Shown: piece after piece, positions 63,143 through 64,000 of the stretch | Numbering within the stretch: position 1 is the stretch's first letter | Layout: every line of letters starts with the position of its first letter | From: Gari tellinella | Taxonomy: Eukaryota; Mollusca; Bivalvia; Cardiida; Psammobiidae | Assembly: GCA_922989275.2 (NCBI GenBank) | Contig: OV277856.1 | Span: 83,223,038-83,287,037 of the forward strand | DNA length: 64,000 nt | Direction: 5' to 3' | Position numbers and translations under genes: made by a program | Notes under the pieces: generated by a model | Seen by the model: the letters and a program-made list of their open reading frames with translations, nothing else | Databases searched by the model: none | Told to the model about the DNA's origin: nothing

Positions 63143-63326
63143 CCCATTAACCCATGGCCTATTTCTAGTTTCGAAAATATATGACCACTTAAACCAGGTT
63201 GAAAGTAAAGAAGAATGCGCCTTAAATATTCATGACTATATAAATTTTCTATTATTATAACTATTTTTTTAGTGAATGAATAAAGTAGAGGCGTAAAAAA
63301 GGTGTATTTATTGCGTAATGGGTTAA
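63139..63326. mobile_element. A-type MITE with deleted hairpin arm
   Basis: TTAACCCATTAACCCATGGC to TTGCGTAATGGGTTAA. The hairpin stops after GAATGCGCCTTAA and jumps to ATATTCATGACTATATAAA. It lies just beyond the stop codon of the GPCR gene (- strand). Confidence 0.8.
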
Positions 63327-63347
63327 TACCATGATTGTGAGAAGTTT

Positions 63348-64000
63348 CTATGTTCTGTGTATTAGTTCAGCTGTAAAAGAATGGTCAAACACCCCTGCCT
63401 TTTGAGCATATTTCCTACAAGAACAGCTGAGCATGACCTTCACCTCTTGTCTGAACCTTGACCCACTTAGAAAGTAAAGGACAAAGTTCAAGGCTGCATT
63501 GCTCTCCCATAGCACTCGAAGAATTGGCTGCCAAAAATGGGCTATGTAAAATATGAAATTTCCTTTGCAATTTGATATCAAATGAGGCATGAGCACTGAT
63601 ATGATATAATGTGGAGCAAGTGTCACAATAAATACTATAGTTGCACTGATCAGCATTGGTGTTATAGTAGAACTGTTTATTCCCTGGGAGTACGTCAGTC
63701 TATGTCGCTGCTTTCTATTTAATGTTATTCCTCGAATTATGATTATATTTCCAACAATAAGGAAGAGGACAGGGAATCCAAATGCCGTCCAGAAATCAAT
63801 CCAGGGTAGGATGTAGCTGAGAAAGGTTTGGTATTTCTCTGTGAGAGGCTCACACTTGCTGTTGAAGTTATGCCCCATTCCCCAGAGGAAGTGTATGTCT
63901 GTTACATACGTGATAAACCAGATTACAATTATAAAGATGATAGCAAGTTTCTGGGTACAGTAAGTCTTGACCTGGCACGGTGAGGTGACACATATAACTC
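63348..64000 (-). CDS. Class A (rhodopsin-like) GPCR, C-terminal part
   Basis: The open frame runs from the window edge (64000) to a stop at 63348 without an intron, about 216 codons. The edge segment VICVTSPCQVKTYCTQK resembles the second intracellular loop. TM4 follows (LAIIFIIVIWFITYV), then a loop with KCEP that supplies the usual loop cysteine, TM5 (FGFPVLFLIVGNIIII), TM6 (MLISATIVFIVTLAPHYI) and TM7 (SNAALNFVLYFLSG). NPxxY of TM7 is NFVLY, and the CWxP of TM6 is absent. RFRQE and a cysteine cluster follow TM7. The pattern suits an invertebrate neuropeptide-type receptor, but the ligand cannot be told. The N-terminal half lies outside. It points towards the VWA gene (tail to tail). Confidence 0.85.
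   Translation of the reverse strand, partial: VICVTSPCQVKTYCTQKLAIIFIIVIWFITYVTDIHFLWGMGHNFNSKCEPLTEKYQTFLSYILPWIDFWTAFGFPVLFLIVGNIIIIRGITLNRKQRHRLTYSQGINSSTITPMLISATIVFIVTLAPHYIISVLMPHLISNCKGNFIFYIAHFWQPILRVLWESNAALNFVLYFLSGSRFRQEVKVMLSCSCRKYAQKAGVFDHSFTAELIHRT

Overview
The window looks like intron-rich, AT-rich animal DNA, most likely from a bivalve mollusc (inference). It holds a host gene split into short exons with GT-AG borders, an I-group non-LTR retrotransposon, tRNA-derived SINE heads, and Helentron-like elements with central tandem repeats of a type I know from bivalve genomes. All calls come from reading the sequence; no database was searched.

Host genes. (1) On the + strand, from 7969 to at least 55335, eleven exons join in consistent reading phase to encode a secreted or membrane-anchored protein of about 540 residues. 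It has a hydrophobic N-terminal segment, a short GPPG stretch and three von Willebrand factor A (VWA) domains: VWA1 at 11453-25754, VWA2 at 29459-38443 and VWA3 at 52089-55335 (incomplete). The domains are separated by two micro-exons of 24 and 27 nt. The first exon with the start Met and the end of VWA3 are not confidently found. (2) On the - strand, 63348-64000, lies the 3' part (TM4 to C-terminus) of an uninterrupted class A (rhodopsin-like) GPCR that runs off the window.

Mobile DNA fills nearly everything else. Left end (1-7900): palindromic elements, a minisatellite of about 57 bp x 27 (1915-3545), and a 0.9-kb element with terminal inverted repeats (TIRs) of about 200 bp. 8.4-15 kb: deeply nested DNA transposons. 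16.3-23.0 kb: a Helentron-like element split by a near-complete LINE (ORF1 with a PHD finger and CCHC knuckles; ORF2 with endonuclease, reverse transcriptase and RNase H, and one early in-frame stop). 23.8-25.1 kb: another Helentron-like tandem-repeat element. From 25 kb to the end: very many 190-260 bp MITEs, one every few hundred bases, often abutting or nested.

The most unusual feature is the MITE population. About a dozen families have different ends and target sites: TTAA (piggyBac-like), TA (pogo/mariner-like) and 5-8 bp (hAT-like). Nearly all carry a central, almost perfect hairpin of 50-70 bp. Only three hairpin sequences recur, and the same hairpin sits inside families with different ends. 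Chimeric, two-core and nested copies are present. This points to a modular exchange of hairpin cores between families, and it is the main candidate for something not previously described. Several MITEs lie within 5-25 nt of VWA-gene splice sites, one inside the GTAAGTA donor consensus itself.
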